From Bacteroidia bacterium (lineage in GTDB: Bacteria > Bacteroidota > Bacteroidia > Cytophagales > JAAEPT01), in contig JAUIJC010000003.1 in assembly GCA_030431525.1 (NCBI GenBank), positions 95,700 through 159,699 of the forward strand: 64,000 bases of DNA, given 5' to 3'. Positions 45,068 to 54,011 of this stretch are shown here, piece by piece. The number at the start of each line of letters is the position of its first letter. Positions within the stretch are counted from its first letter, which is position 1. Made by a program: the position numbers and the translations under genes. The notes beneath the pieces were generated by a model that saw only the letters and a list, made by a program, of their open reading frames with translations, ran no database searches and was not told where the DNA came from.

Positions 45068-45390
45068 AGGGCAGGGTTAGACTGCTCCAACAATATTGTG
45101 GAATCTATGGTTCAAGCAGGCGAAATAGATTAACCAGTCCTTTCTTTAATAGCCATTCTTGGAAAGGTTACAAGGAAGGTTTGTGTGGACTGGTCGGCAA
45201 AAAGCGCGCCTCTTGATATAATTATACTTTATCGTGAACCCTTAATATGGAAAACTTTACGGGTAAAACTTATACCCGAGTAATTATTTAAGTAAAGGGT
45301 AAATAGTTTGGGAAAAAGTGTCAATATTGGGGTATCGAAATGCTTTTAGCGATTACGAGCATTTTTTTACTTTCACATTTTAACCTTTTT

Positions 45391-45882
45391 ATGAAAAAGT
45401 TTTTCACTTCCCTTGCGGTTGCCGCCACTGTGTTCTTCGCAAGCTGTAGTTCAGAGCCTGCAAAAATTGTTGAATTGGATTTGGCCTCTCATGGTATTGA
45501 ATATAAGGTCAATGCTCCAGAAGGTGCCGAGGTAACTGATGGCCTTGGGAATATCACTTTGGGTGATATGAAGGTAGTTAGCAAGGAAATCAAGAAAGAT
45601 GATTTCCGTATTAACGTGATGTCCTTCAACACACCTAACCAAGAGTTGGCGGCTAAGTTGGCTGAGGAAAAGAAAGATGCTCAGGATGATGAGGATTTTG
45701 TAGAAATCATCAAGGAAGACCAGAACGGCTTCATCTTCAAGACGAAGACCAGCGATGGTTCTGCTTATGATTTCCGTAAAGTTGTCGTGAAGGAGAATGA
45801 GTACATCATCATTTCCACTGCATTGAACCTGTTCGGTGAGTATTCTGAGGAGGAAGTACAGACCATGTACAACACCTTGTAA
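45391..45882 (+). CDS. Small lipoprotein of unknown function
   Basis: 163 residues from ATG 45391; an upstream in-frame ATG at 45340 adds a poor leader. Signal with lipobox-like FFASC at ~15-19, giving a lipid-anchored Cys. Remainder acidic with beta pattern (EYKVNAPEGAEVTDGLGNITLGD, DGSAYDFRKVVVKENEYIIIST). No family recognised. Upstream (45068-45390) lies a 323-bp gap with a CGGGTA/TACCCG hairpin (45260-45278) and an ACCAGTCC/GGACTGGT pair, but no gene. Confidence 0.68.
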   Translation: MKKFFTSLAVAATVFFASCSSEPAKIVELDLASHGIEYKVNAPEGAEVTDGLGNITLGDMKVVSKEIKKDDFRINVMSFNTPNQELAAKLAEEKKDAQDDEDFVEIIKEDQNGFIFKTKTSDGSAYDFRKVVVKENEYIIISTALNLFGEYSEEEVQTMYNTL

Positions 45883-45906
45883 GTAGAAGGACTGAATTTA
45901 TTATTG

Positions 45907-45941
45907 AAAGGCTATTCCATGATTTGGGATAGCCTTTTCTT
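45907..45941 (+). terminator. Terminator of the lipoprotein gene
   Basis: Stem AAGGCTAT(T)CC with GGGATAGCCTT around an AT-rich loop, followed by TTTTCTTTT. Confidence 0.75.
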
Positions 45942-46083
45942 TTGGTGTGGGTGCTGTAAATCAGTGTGTTGTGTTAACGGTTGTTGAAACCTCTATTTTT
46001 TTGCAAATTTTTCACGAAATTCGTCGGCTAAAATATTGTCAAACCTCCGAGTTTTCGCTTCGGTCTTATAATAAGAAATGATT

Positions 46084-47025
46084 ATGGCAGAGCATGTCAA
46101 GGTTCTTATCATTGGTTCTGGTCCTGCAGGGTACACCGCAGGAATCTATGCTTCACGCGCAAGCTTGAATCCTGTATTGTATCAGGGTGGTGAGCCAGGT
46201 GGACAGCTGACCATCACAAACGACGTGGAGAACTTTCCAGGCTATCCTGAGGGAGTGAACGGCCCGCAGATGATGATGGATTTGGAGAAGCAAGCCAAGC
46301 GTTTTGGCACGGACGTACGTCATGGTTTGGCAACGGCTGTAGAGTTCTCTCAGGAGGGTCCGCATAAAGTTGTGGTCGATGAAAATCATGAAATCCTTGC
46401 TGACACCGTTATTATATCAACAGGGGCTTCGGCCAAATGGCTTGGTTTGGAGTCGGAAGACAAGTTTAAGTATGGTGGAGGTGTAACAGCCTGTGCTGTA
46501 TGTGATGGTTTCTTCTATCGCGGAAAGGATGTGGTAGTGGTTGGTGCTGGTGATACTGCTTGTGAAGAGGCTACTTACTTGTCCAAGATTTGTAACAAGG
46601 TGTATTTGTTGGTGCGTCGTGATGAGATGCGCGCATCACGCATTATGCAACAGCGTGTGTTGGGTACGGAAAACATCGAAGTACTTTGGAATACTGAAAC
46701 TGAGGAAATCCTTGGTGAGTCCGAGGTGACTGGTGTCCGCATCCGAAACAATAAGACGGAAGAAGTGAAGAATCTTGATATTCAAGGTTTCTTCGTAGCT
46801 ATCGGCCATAAGCCGAATACAGATATTTTCAAGGGACAATTGGATATGGATGAGAACGGTTACCTCATTACTCAAGCCAAGTCTTCAAAAACAAATGTGC
46901 CTGGAGTATTCGCCAGCGGTGATGCTCAGGACCATGTTTATCGTCAGGCCGTGACTGCAGCAGGAACAGGTTGTATGGCAGCTTTGGATGCAGAAAGGTA
47001 TTTGGCGGAGAAGGGATTGGCATAA
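46084..47025 (+). CDS. trxB: Thioredoxin reductase (NADPH)
   Basis: 313 residues from ATG 46084 (ATG 46078, two codons earlier, is equally possible). FAD-binding GSGPAGYTAGIYASRA at ~11, redox-active pair C137-A-V-C140 in TACAVCDGFF, NADPH-binding GAGDTACEEATYLS at ~160, and FAD motif FASGDAQDH near the end. It transfers electrons from NADPH to thioredoxin in the cytoplasm. The domain order and length are those of low-molecular-weight bacterial TrxR. Confidence 0.97.
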   Translation: MAEHVKVLIIGSGPAGYTAGIYASRASLNPVLYQGGEPGGQLTITNDVENFPGYPEGVNGPQMMMDLEKQAKRFGTDVRHGLATAVEFSQEGPHKVVVDENHEILADTVIISTGASAKWLGLESEDKFKYGGGVTACAVCDGFFYRGKDVVVVGAGDTACEEATYLSKICNKVYLLVRRDEMRASRIMQQRVLGTENIEVLWNTETEEILGESEVTGVRIRNNKTEEVKNLDIQGFFVAIGHKPNTDIFKGQLDMDENGYLITQAKSSKTNVPGVFASGDAQDHVYRQAVTAAGTGCMAALDAERYLAEKGLA

Positions 47026-47096
47026 GTTCAAATTTGTTTGAACAAAAACCATTTTGGGAATGTTGTATTCCTGAACCGTAACCAAATTACTTTACC

Positions 47097-48140
47097 GTGC
47101 AGAAAATTTTCTCCCTTTGTTTACTGCTTTTCTTCGCCAGCTTTGCTTGGGCGCAGACCGATTCTCTTAGCAACAAGCCAACGGTGACCTTGGCTCATGT
47201 AGGACATCAGGGGGTCAAACCTGATTTCACTACGGCAGTTGGTTTAGGTAAGGAGGAATCCTCGAAGGATAGTATGTTGGTGAATCTGCCTAAGTTGATG
47301 GACTCGACTGCCCAAAAAGGGGCGATGAAGGATTCTATCACAACCTTGGCTGGTGGTGAGAAACCACAGTTTTCTCGTTTTTCTCGCCAAGACACAAGCT
47401 ATTGGTATGGTGTGGCTGAATACTATCGTGTTTTTGACTCATTGACGGTGAATCCTTATCGGATTCCTGGTGAGAAATTTAAGGACACTGTCCGCATCGA
47501 GTTGTATGGTGAGGCTGACACGCTGCATAAAGAGCATGACTGCGGATCGCATGAGTGGTGTATGCCCCTGAAGGATCATCATGTGACTTCAGCTTTTGGT
47601 CAGCGTCGTTACCGTTGGCATTATGGAACCGACTTGAGGGTTTCTATTGGTGATACCATTGCCTCAGTATTTGACGGGATTGTCCGAATTTCGAAGTACA
47701 ATCCAGGTGGGTATGGTCATTATGTGGTTGTTCGTCATGATAACGGTTTGGAAACCTTGTACGGTCACATGAGCAAACGCTCTGTGAAGGTAGGTCAGCG
47801 TGTAAAAGCAGGTGAACTACTTGGTTTGGCAGGTAACACGGGCCGTAGTTCGGGTCCACACCTTCACTTCGAGGTGCGCTACCAAGGTAACGCAATCAAC
47901 CCAGAGGTACTTTTCAACTTCTCTGGAGATACCTTGAACATGGCCAACTTGGAGATTAACCCAAGCCATTACAAGTATTTGAAGGACCTTAAAGCGGCTA
48001 AATACTACCGCGTGCGTTCAGGAGATAGTCTTTCCAGAATTGCTGTTCGTAACAGGACTACGGTAACAAAGCTTTGTCGTCTGAACCATATTAGCCGCAA
48101 CAAAGTGCTTCGTGTAGGCATGAGGCTCCGAGTGAGGTAA
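47097..48140 (+). CDS. M23-family peptidoglycan endopeptidase with LysM domain
   Basis: 347 residues from a GTG start at 47097; no in-frame ATG precedes the signal peptide (QKIFSLCLLLFFASFAWAQ), so GTG is required. The M23 zinc site is H175/D179 in HYGTDLRV and H255-L-H257 in GPHLHFEV, with LYGHMSKRSVKVGQRVKAGE between. A LysM domain closes the protein (YYRVRSGDSLSRIAVRNRTTVTKLCRLN). It should cleave cross-links in the peptidoglycan, in the periplasm. The ~75 residues between signal and M23 domain are low-complexity and acidic/polar. Confidence 0.9.
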   Translation: MQKIFSLCLLLFFASFAWAQTDSLSNKPTVTLAHVGHQGVKPDFTTAVGLGKEESSKDSMLVNLPKLMDSTAQKGAMKDSITTLAGGEKPQFSRFSRQDTSYWYGVAEYYRVFDSLTVNPYRIPGEKFKDTVRIELYGEADTLHKEHDCGSHEWCMPLKDHHVTSAFGQRRYRWHYGTDLRVSIGDTIASVFDGIVRISKYNPGGYGHYVVVRHDNGLETLYGHMSKRSVKVGQRVKAGELLGLAGNTGRSSGPHLHFEVRYQGNAINPEVLFNFSGDTLNMANLEINPSHYKYLKDLKAAKYYRVRSGDSLSRIAVRNRTTVTKLCRLNHISRNKVLRVGMRLRVR

Positions 48141-48170
48141 TAAACGCTTACAACACCTAGAAAGGGAATT

Positions 48171-48205
48171 GCCAGTATCAGAATGCCTGATACTGGCTTC
48201 TTCGT
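48171..48205 (+). terminator. Terminator after the M23 gene
   Basis: Perfect 11-bp stem GCCAGTATCAG/CTGATACTGGC (48171-48181 with 48187-48197, loop AATGC) followed by TTCTTCGTTTT. Confidence 0.75.
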
Positions 48206-48231
48206 TTTAGAATTTTATCACTTTTGTTCCA

Positions 48232-48948
48232 ATGAAACTCGATATTCTTGTTTTCGCCGTTCATCCTGATGATGCAGAGTTGGCCTGCTCAGGAACAATT
48301 ATGTCTCAGGTGGCGATGGGCCGAAAAGTGGGAATTGTCGATTTGACTCAGGGAGAGCTTGGGACAAGAGGCACAGCAGCGCTTAGACTACAGGAGGCAC
48401 AAGAGGCTTCAAAAATATTGGGACTTGCAGCCAGAGAGAATTTGGGAATGGCTGATGGGTTTTTCCTGAATGATACCGACTCGAAACTAAGGTTGATTCG
48501 GGCAATCCGAAAATATCGCCCTGAATTGGTCCTTTCAAATGCCGTGAATGATAGGCATCCAGATCATTCTCGTGCTTCCAAATTGGCTGAGGAAGCCTGT
48601 TTCCTTTCAGGGCTTCCAAAGGTAGAAACAGATTTGGACGGCCAAGAACAGGAGGCATGGCGTCCGAAACAGCATTTTCACTACATTCAGGATTATCATG
48701 CAAAGCCTGATTTTGTCGTGGACATCACGCCATTTTTTGAGAAAAAGTTGGAATCGGTGATGGCTTTTAAAAGTCAGTTCTTCAATGAGAACAGTGATGA
48801 GCCAGAAACTCCAATTTCTTCAAAATCTTTTATCGATTTCTTGGAGGCTAGGGCTAGGGAAATGGGGCGACCTATTGGAGCTGAATTTGCCGAAGGATTC
48901 ACGCATACCCGACCTTTTGGGGTACATGACATCCTTGATTTGAGATAA
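48232..48948 (+). CDS. bshB1: Bacillithiol biosynthesis deacetylase BshB1
   Basis: 238 residues, a PIG-L/LmbE-type zinc deacetylase. Metal motif H11-P-D13-D14 in VFAVHPDDAEL and the second motif NDRHPDHSRAS are present; TQGELGTRG, FKSQF and EGFTHTRPFGVHD are distinctive for BshB1. It deacetylates GlcNAc-malate in the synthesis of bacillithiol, the main low-molecular-weight thiol in many Bacteroidota and Firmicutes. bshA and bshC are not in the window. Confidence 0.93.
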   Translation: MKLDILVFAVHPDDAELACSGTIMSQVAMGRKVGIVDLTQGELGTRGTAALRLQEAQEASKILGLAARENLGMADGFFLNDTDSKLRLIRAIRKYRPELVLSNAVNDRHPDHSRASKLAEEACFLSGLPKVETDLDGQEQEAWRPKQHFHYIQDYHAKPDFVVDITPFFEKKLESVMAFKSQFFNENSDEPETPISSKSFIDFLEARAREMGRPIGAEFAEGFTHTRPFGVHDILDLR

Positions 48949-49000
48949 TGAAGGTGGCCGAACCAACTTTCATATTCTGTTGTTGAAAGCGAACGAACCA

Positions 49001-49031
49001 AAAAGGGCACGAGAAATTTCCGTGTCCTTTG
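49001..49031 (+). terminator. Probable terminator after bshB1
   Basis: Stem AAGGGCACG with CGTGTCCTT-type complement (one G-T pair), followed by TTTGTAGTTTT. It lies ~55 bp after the bshB1 stop. Confidence 0.5.
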
Positions 49032-49070
49032 TAGTTTTACGACCACGAAAAGCAGCGAACACCTTATAGG

Positions 49071-50780
49071 ATGGAGTATAGTGTAATTCAGTTTTTACAA
49101 CTGTTGGGGAGTATCAGCCTTTTCATTTATGGCATGAAAGTCATGAGTGAGGGGCTCCAAAAGGTTTCTGCCTCGGGACTTCGTAAGTTGTTCTCCCTTG
49201 TGGCTTCCAATAGGGTTATGGGGGTGTTGTCTGGTTTTGCGGTGACGGGCTTGATTCAGTCTTCCTCGGCGGCTACCGTATTGGTGGTAAGCTTTGTGAA
49301 TGCGGGTCTGGTAAGCTTGAGTGAGGCCATTCCTCTCATCATGGGAGCGAACATTGGTACGACCGTAACAGGCTTGTTGGTATCTACCCTCGGATTTAAC
49401 GTAGACGTATTGAAGTGGGTATTGCCACTTGTGGGCCTCACCTTGCCTTTGATGTTCTCTGGATTAAGGCGTTGGAGTGCCTTTGGAGAGGTATTCGTGG
49501 GGTTCAGCTTGTTGTTTGTGGGGCTTTACCTCATGAAGAGTTTTGTCCCAGACCTTTCTTCAAACCCCGATTTTTTGGAATACGTTGGGCGAATTGAAAG
49601 TGCAGGAATCTGGTCCATTTTGATTTTTGTACTGGTTGGTTTCCTCTTAACGATAGTTGTTCAGTCTTCCTCTGTGGCCATGAGTGTGACCTTGATTTTG
49701 GTTGCCAATCAAAACTTGTCCATTGAGGCGGCGGCAGCCATGGTAATTGGTGAGAATATCGGAACAACGCTTACCGCTTTTCTTGCGTCCTTGGTTGGAA
49801 ATGTAAAGGCCAAACGAACGGCATTGGCTCACATCCTCTTCAATGTGATTGGAGCGATTTGGGTAGTGCTCACCCTTGACTGGTTCTTGGTTGGGGTCGA
49901 GTTTGTTCTAAAGATCTTTTCGCCAGAAGGATTTGCCAATCCTACGGCCGTGCCTTTGGGGCTGGCCTTGTTCCACTTCCTATTCAACTTGACGAATACC
50001 GTTCTTCTTTTGGTCTCTTTAAAATGGTTCATCAAGACCATTGAGGAGCTTTTGCCAAAGCGGAAATCAGAAAAAGGTTCCAGCCCAATCTTGAGCCGAA
50101 ATTTGGTAGAGACACCAGAAATTGCTGTTTTGGAGGCTCATAACGGATTACATAAGTTGGGCGTTAGCTCAAGGGAAAATTTCCGTTTGATGGGGAAATT
50201 GTTGGTGGAGCAGGAAGTTGAAAGCGAGCAATTGCTTTATGAGATCAGGCAGGCCAAAGAGCGTCTTGATTTGTCTCAGTTCCAGCTTGGTGAGTTCCTC
50301 AGGGAGGTTGCTCAAACTAATACCACCCAAGAAACCTCTGGCCATTTGGTGGACATGTTCCATATGCTGAACGACTTTGAGCGAATTAATAGACTCAGCA
50401 ACCAAGGAGCGTTGATTATTCGCAACAAGGATGAGGCTGAAATCCGTTTTAAAGGTTCATTAAGGGTTGGCCTTGCTGAACTCTTTGATTTGGTGGATGA
50501 GGCTTTCCTTATTATGAATGAAAACCTTCGTCCGCATGCACAAGTAAGCATGGAGGAGGCTGATATTCTTGAGGATCGTATTAATGATCTGAGGGATACG
50601 CTTCGTATCAAGCACTTGGAGCGTATTGGTAAGGGCAAGGATATGATTGAAAGTGGTTTGTTCTACAGGGATATTTATTCTGTACTTGAAAAAATCGCTG
50701 ACCATATTTATAATATTGACATGGCCGTGGCTGAGCTGCACGGTGTGAAGAGGAACTTCTCCTTGGACGATCAGCTATAA
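49071..50780 (+). CDS. Na+/phosphate cotransporter (NptA/Na-Pi II type) with PhoU-like C-terminal region
   Basis: 569 residues. Eight or so membrane segments in the first ~330 residues hold the two family repeats: GLIQSSSAATVLVVSFVNAG with GANIGTTVT, and VVQSSSVAMSVTLIL with GENIGTTLT (the paired QSSS motifs form the transport core). The remaining ~230 residues are a charged, helical PhoU-like domain (VSSRENFRLMGKLLVEQEVESE; MFHMLNDFERINRLSNQG). It imports phosphate with sodium, or exports it as in YjbB; direction cannot be judged. Confidence 0.9.
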   Translation: MEYSVIQFLQLLGSISLFIYGMKVMSEGLQKVSASGLRKLFSLVASNRVMGVLSGFAVTGLIQSSSAATVLVVSFVNAGLVSLSEAIPLIMGANIGTTVTGLLVSTLGFNVDVLKWVLPLVGLTLPLMFSGLRRWSAFGEVFVGFSLLFVGLYLMKSFVPDLSSNPDFLEYVGRIESAGIWSILIFVLVGFLLTIVVQSSSVAMSVTLILVANQNLSIEAAAAMVIGENIGTTLTAFLASLVGNVKAKRTALAHILFNVIGAIWVVLTLDWFLVGVEFVLKIFSPEGFANPTAVPLGLALFHFLFNLTNTVLLLVSLKWFIKTIEELLPKRKSEKGSSPILSRNLVETPEIAVLEAHNGLHKLGVSSRENFRLMGKLLVEQEVESEQLLYEIRQAKERLDLSQFQLGEFLREVAQTNTTQETSGHLVDMFHMLNDFERINRLSNQGALIIRNKDEAEIRFKGSLRVGLAELFDLVDEAFLIMNENLRPHAQVSMEEADILEDRINDLRDTLRIKHLERIGKGKDMIESGLFYRDIYSVLEKIADHIYNIDMAVAELHGVKRNFSLDDQL

Positions 50781-50812
50781 GGTCTAAAAACAATTCAAGA
50801 AAGAATAAGCCT

Positions 50813-52768
50813 ATGCGCAGTGGAAAAGCATTTTTAGTTGCCCTTTTATGCTTTATCGTTGGAATTGAAAGTTTTGCGCAAGGACATTCCTGCCCAGAGG
50901 ATTTGTTCCCAATGGAACATCCCCAAAAGCGGTTGTTTGGTTACATGAACCTTTTTGGGGAATGGAAGGTGCAGCCAGTGTTTACGAAGGCTTTTCCATT
51001 TCGTGGAAAGACAGCCGTTGTTATCAAGGGTACAAAATACGGTGCGGTTGATTGCAAGGGCTATCTGGTTGTCCGACCAGAGTATGATGAAATCAGTTCA
51101 TTTCTTGGAGGTATTGCATGGGTGCGCAAAGGGGAACTTTGGGGAGTTGTTCGGGAAGATGGAAAAGAGCTGCAAGCTCCATCTTTTAGTAAAGTAAGTG
51201 ATGTGTCTCCGTTCAGTCCCTACGCTTGGGTAGAGCAGGAAGGGAAGTGGGGACTATTTTTAAAGGACAGTGCAACTTTTGTTATTCAACCAAAATACGA
51301 GGCTTTCCAGCCGATTAATGATAAACTCAGCTTGGTCAAGTTGGATGGGAAACTGGGTTTGCTGGAGCATCAGACAGGAACGTATCGTGTGGAGCCTGAG
51401 ATGGATCATGTGATACGTGCATTTTCCCATCGACTGATTTATCATTTTGATGGTTCTTGGGGCATGATGACCGATCAGGGAAAAGTCCTGTTGACTCCAG
51501 AATATGATACGCTTTACCCTTTTCTGAGACGGGGAGTTTTACTTTCTAAGGAGGGAAAACAGGGATTGTATGATTCCTACGGACGAGAGATTTTGCCTTT
51601 GGCCTATGAAGAAATTCATCCTTTCTCCGAAGGACTTTCTCGGGTAAAGAAAAACGGCCAATATCAATTTGTGACAGCGAATGGTGTTTTTAAGGACATT
51701 AATCAATATGCTTATGCCGAGAATTTCCATAACGGCAGGGCCATTGTGGCCAAGGATGGCGTTTTTGGATTAGTGTCTCGCTATGGTGAGTGGACCACGG
51801 AAGAGTCATATTTGAATCTGAAGCGAGACTACGCTCATCCTTATTATGTGGGGGAAACGAATGCTGGCTGGAGATTCCTTTTGGAGGATGGCACTGCCTT
51901 AGATTTTGGTCCGTTCGAAGCTATTGTTGAGTCGGACCCTTCGCGATTTGTTAGGGTAAAGGAAAGTGGAAAATGGGGCTTTTTTGATCTCAAGGAGGGA
52001 AAGTTGGTGTTAGAAGCTGCCTATGATACCCTAATGGCTTATGGTTGTGGAGGAGCGATTGTTGGGAAGGAAAACCGTTTTGGGTTGTGGAAAAAGGATA
52101 AAGGGCTGGTCATTCCTTTGGAGTTTGATGGGATGGAATCCATGCTTGTCAAATCACGAGGGTGTTTCTTCAGGGTTCAAGAATCGGGATTGTTTGGGCT
52201 GTACAGTAGTCAAGGACAGGAGATTCTTTCACCTTCTTTTGCAGTGCTTTCCTGTTCGCCAGATGGTGTTGTCGCAGCCAAGGAAAAGTTGGATGACAAT
52301 TGGGCTGAAGATGGGGCCATCTATGATTTTAAAGGAAATAGGCTTTCGAAGGAATATGGTAGAATCTCTCTTGCGGAAGGCTTTCCTTTGATGGTGGGTA
52401 ATGGAAAAAAGCTGGGCTTGGTGAACCGAAATGGTCATGAGCTTTTAGCCCCAAAGTATAAGAAGCTGAAGGCCATTGGTGAGGGATATTTTGCCTTTAA
52501 GAAAGGGAAAGGCTGGGGAATTGTGGATGAAAATGGATTGGTGATTTTAGAGCCAGACTACAAGGAAATTGGGCTTTCCAGTGAACGTTGGATCGCCGTA
52601 AAACGCGAAAACGGCTGGGATTTTATCGACCACCGTGGCAAGTTCAAAACCGATTATGGCTTTGAGGAGGTGCAACCTTTTTCAGAGGGAGTTGCCTGTG
52701 CCAAGAAAAATGGTGAGTGGGGAACGGTGGACAAAAGAGGACGATTCAAGAAGGGTGGTTGCCCTTAA
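50813..52768 (+). CDS. Secreted WG-repeat protein
   Basis: 651 residues with a signal peptide (to ESFAQ, ~23). The rest is built of WG/WGxxx beta-repeats about 25-35 residues long: FGYMNLFGEWKVQPVFTKAFPF, KWGLFLKDSATFVIQPKYEAF, GWGIVDENGLVILEPDYKEI, EWGTVDKRGRFKKG. Twelve or more repeats can be counted. Family knowledge: WG repeats form closed or elongated beta-sheets, with unknown binding partners. It starts 33 bp after the cotransporter gene and may be cotranscribed. Its stop overlaps the convergent TPR gene by 4 bp. Confidence 0.85.
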   Translation: MRSGKAFLVALLCFIVGIESFAQGHSCPEDLFPMEHPQKRLFGYMNLFGEWKVQPVFTKAFPFRGKTAVVIKGTKYGAVDCKGYLVVRPEYDEISSFLGGIAWVRKGELWGVVREDGKELQAPSFSKVSDVSPFSPYAWVEQEGKWGLFLKDSATFVIQPKYEAFQPINDKLSLVKLDGKLGLLEHQTGTYRVEPEMDHVIRAFSHRLIYHFDGSWGMMTDQGKVLLTPEYDTLYPFLRRGVLLSKEGKQGLYDSYGREILPLAYEEIHPFSEGLSRVKKNGQYQFVTANGVFKDINQYAYAENFHNGRAIVAKDGVFGLVSRYGEWTTEESYLNLKRDYAHPYYVGETNAGWRFLLEDGTALDFGPFEAIVESDPSRFVRVKESGKWGFFDLKEGKLVLEAAYDTLMAYGCGGAIVGKENRFGLWKKDKGLVIPLEFDGMESMLVKSRGCFFRVQESGLFGLYSSQGQEILSPSFAVLSCSPDGVVAAKEKLDDNWAEDGAIYDFKGNRLSKEYGRISLAEGFPLMVGNGKKLGLVNRNGHELLAPKYKKLKAIGEGYFAFKKGKGWGIVDENGLVILEPDYKEIGLSSERWIAVKRENGWDFIDHRGKFKTDYGFEEVQPFSEGVACAKKNGEWGTVDKRGRFKKGGCP

Positions 52769-53097
52769 AATTCGTCATCATCCTCATCGTCGATCCAAGC
52801 CAAAGCGCCTTTCAATTCAGACACCGTGTGCATGTCTCCTTGGCTTTTACCAAGCTCGATTCCCTTCTTGTAAGTGATGATTGCCTGCTCAATATTACCC
52901 AATGCCTCATAGGTTTTCCCAGCTTGGTAATAAGTGGGCAGGTAATCTGAAAAATTTTTTAGCAACTGCTCGAAGTATTCTAAGGCCTTTTCAGGGCTTG
53001 ACTTAACCTCTTCTAAACCAAGACCATAAATAGGGAAGGGGTCGTTAGGATTTTCCTCCAAATACTTTTTTAAGAGTTCTTTTCGAGCGTTATTCAT
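52765..53097 (-). CDS. Small TPR-repeat protein
   Basis: 110 residues from ATG 53097; the frame extends upstream to 53223 without a plausible start. Two to three tetratricopeptide helix pairs are visible (PFPIYGLGLEEVKSSPEKALEYFEQLL and YLPTYYQAGKTYEALGNIEQAIITYKKGIELG). The C-terminus is strongly acidic (WIDDEDDDEF). No signal peptide, so cytosolic. Likely a protein-binding scaffold; partner unknown. It is divergent from etfB. Confidence 0.75.
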   Translation of the reverse strand: MNNARKELLKKYLEENPNDPFPIYGLGLEEVKSSPEKALEYFEQLLKNFSDYLPTYYQAGKTYEALGNIEQAIITYKKGIELGKSQGDMHTVSELKGALAWIDDEDDDEF

Positions 53098-53196
53098 TGT
53101 TGAAGTAGGGTTTTTTATGTTTTCAGGACTGGTTTTTGTCAAACAAAAACTAAGAAAACAAGTATAATTAGATGTTGAATTAAATTTTTTGTCCCT

Positions 53197-53928
53197 ATGA
53201 AAATACTCGTCTGCATAACACACGTTCCGGACACCACATCCAAAATCTCTTTCTCAGGAGATGCACTTAACAAAGACGGTTTGCAATTCATCATTGGTCC
53301 GTATGATGATTACGCACTTGCTCGAGCCATTGAGCTCAAGGAGCAACACGGAGGCACCGTTACGGTTTTGAATGTTGGTACCGCTGAAACCGATCAAATT
53401 ATTCGCAAGGCCTTGGCCATTGGCGCTGATGATGCCGTACGCATTGATGCTGAACCGACAGGTTCCTTCTTTGTGGCAAAGCAAATCGCAGAATATGCCA
53501 AAGATAAGGGCTTTGATCTGATTTTGATGGGCCGTGAATCCATTGATTTCAATGGCGGTCTGGTCCATGGTATGGTGGGTGAACTCCTCGGATTGCCCGT
53601 GGTGACACCTGTAATGCGCATGGATGTCGATGGCGGAAAAGCCAAGATGGAAAAGGAAATTGATGGCGGAAAGCAACAGGTTGAGGCTGAACTGCCCTTG
53701 GTTGCTGGCTGTCAGGAGCCTATTGCCGAATGGAAGATTCCAAGCATGCGAGGAATCATGTCGGCTCGCTCAAAGCCCTTGGAAGTCATCCCTCCAGTTG
53801 GTGTAGATACCAAGGTTGCCTTCAGTGCTTTTGAGGAGCCTGCCCCACGTAAAGGTTGCACTTTCGTTGATGCTGGCAATGAGAAAGAACTGGTTGACTT
53901 GCTTCGTAATGAGGCAAAAGTGATTTAA
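53197..53928 (+). CDS. etfB: Electron transfer flavoprotein beta subunit
   Basis: 243 residues. The N-terminus MKILVCITHVPDTTSKI is distinctive. The AMP-binding loop and conserved DLILMGRESIDFNGGLVHGMVGELLGLPVVTP stretch is present, followed by the LPLVAGCQEPIAEWKIPSMRGIMSARSKPL signature. Forms a heterodimer with EtfA and shuttles electrons from acyl-CoA and related dehydrogenases to ETF:quinone oxidoreductase. etfA follows 83 bp downstream. Confidence 0.95.
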   Translation: MKILVCITHVPDTTSKISFSGDALNKDGLQFIIGPYDDYALARAIELKEQHGGTVTVLNVGTAETDQIIRKALAIGADDAVRIDAEPTGSFFVAKQIAEYAKDKGFDLILMGRESIDFNGGLVHGMVGELLGLPVVTPVMRMDVDGGKAKMEKEIDGGKQQVEAELPLVAGCQEPIAEWKIPSMRGIMSARSKPLEVIPPVGVDTKVAFSAFEEPAPRKGCTFVDAGNEKELVDLLRNEAKVI

Positions 53929-54011
53929 CAGGTAGTGGGGTTGGGTCTAAGAAATCATCCCCGCTGACACTTGTTTGTGAATGATTTACTCACTTTTAAA
54001 TCCTGTTAATT

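Noticed and set aside
45068..45390. Hidden small gene in the gap between the TraB/GumN gene and the lipoprotein
   Set aside because: Only short frames without motif or start context; it holds a CGGGTA/TACCCG hairpin and an ACCAGTCC/GGACTGGT pair instead.
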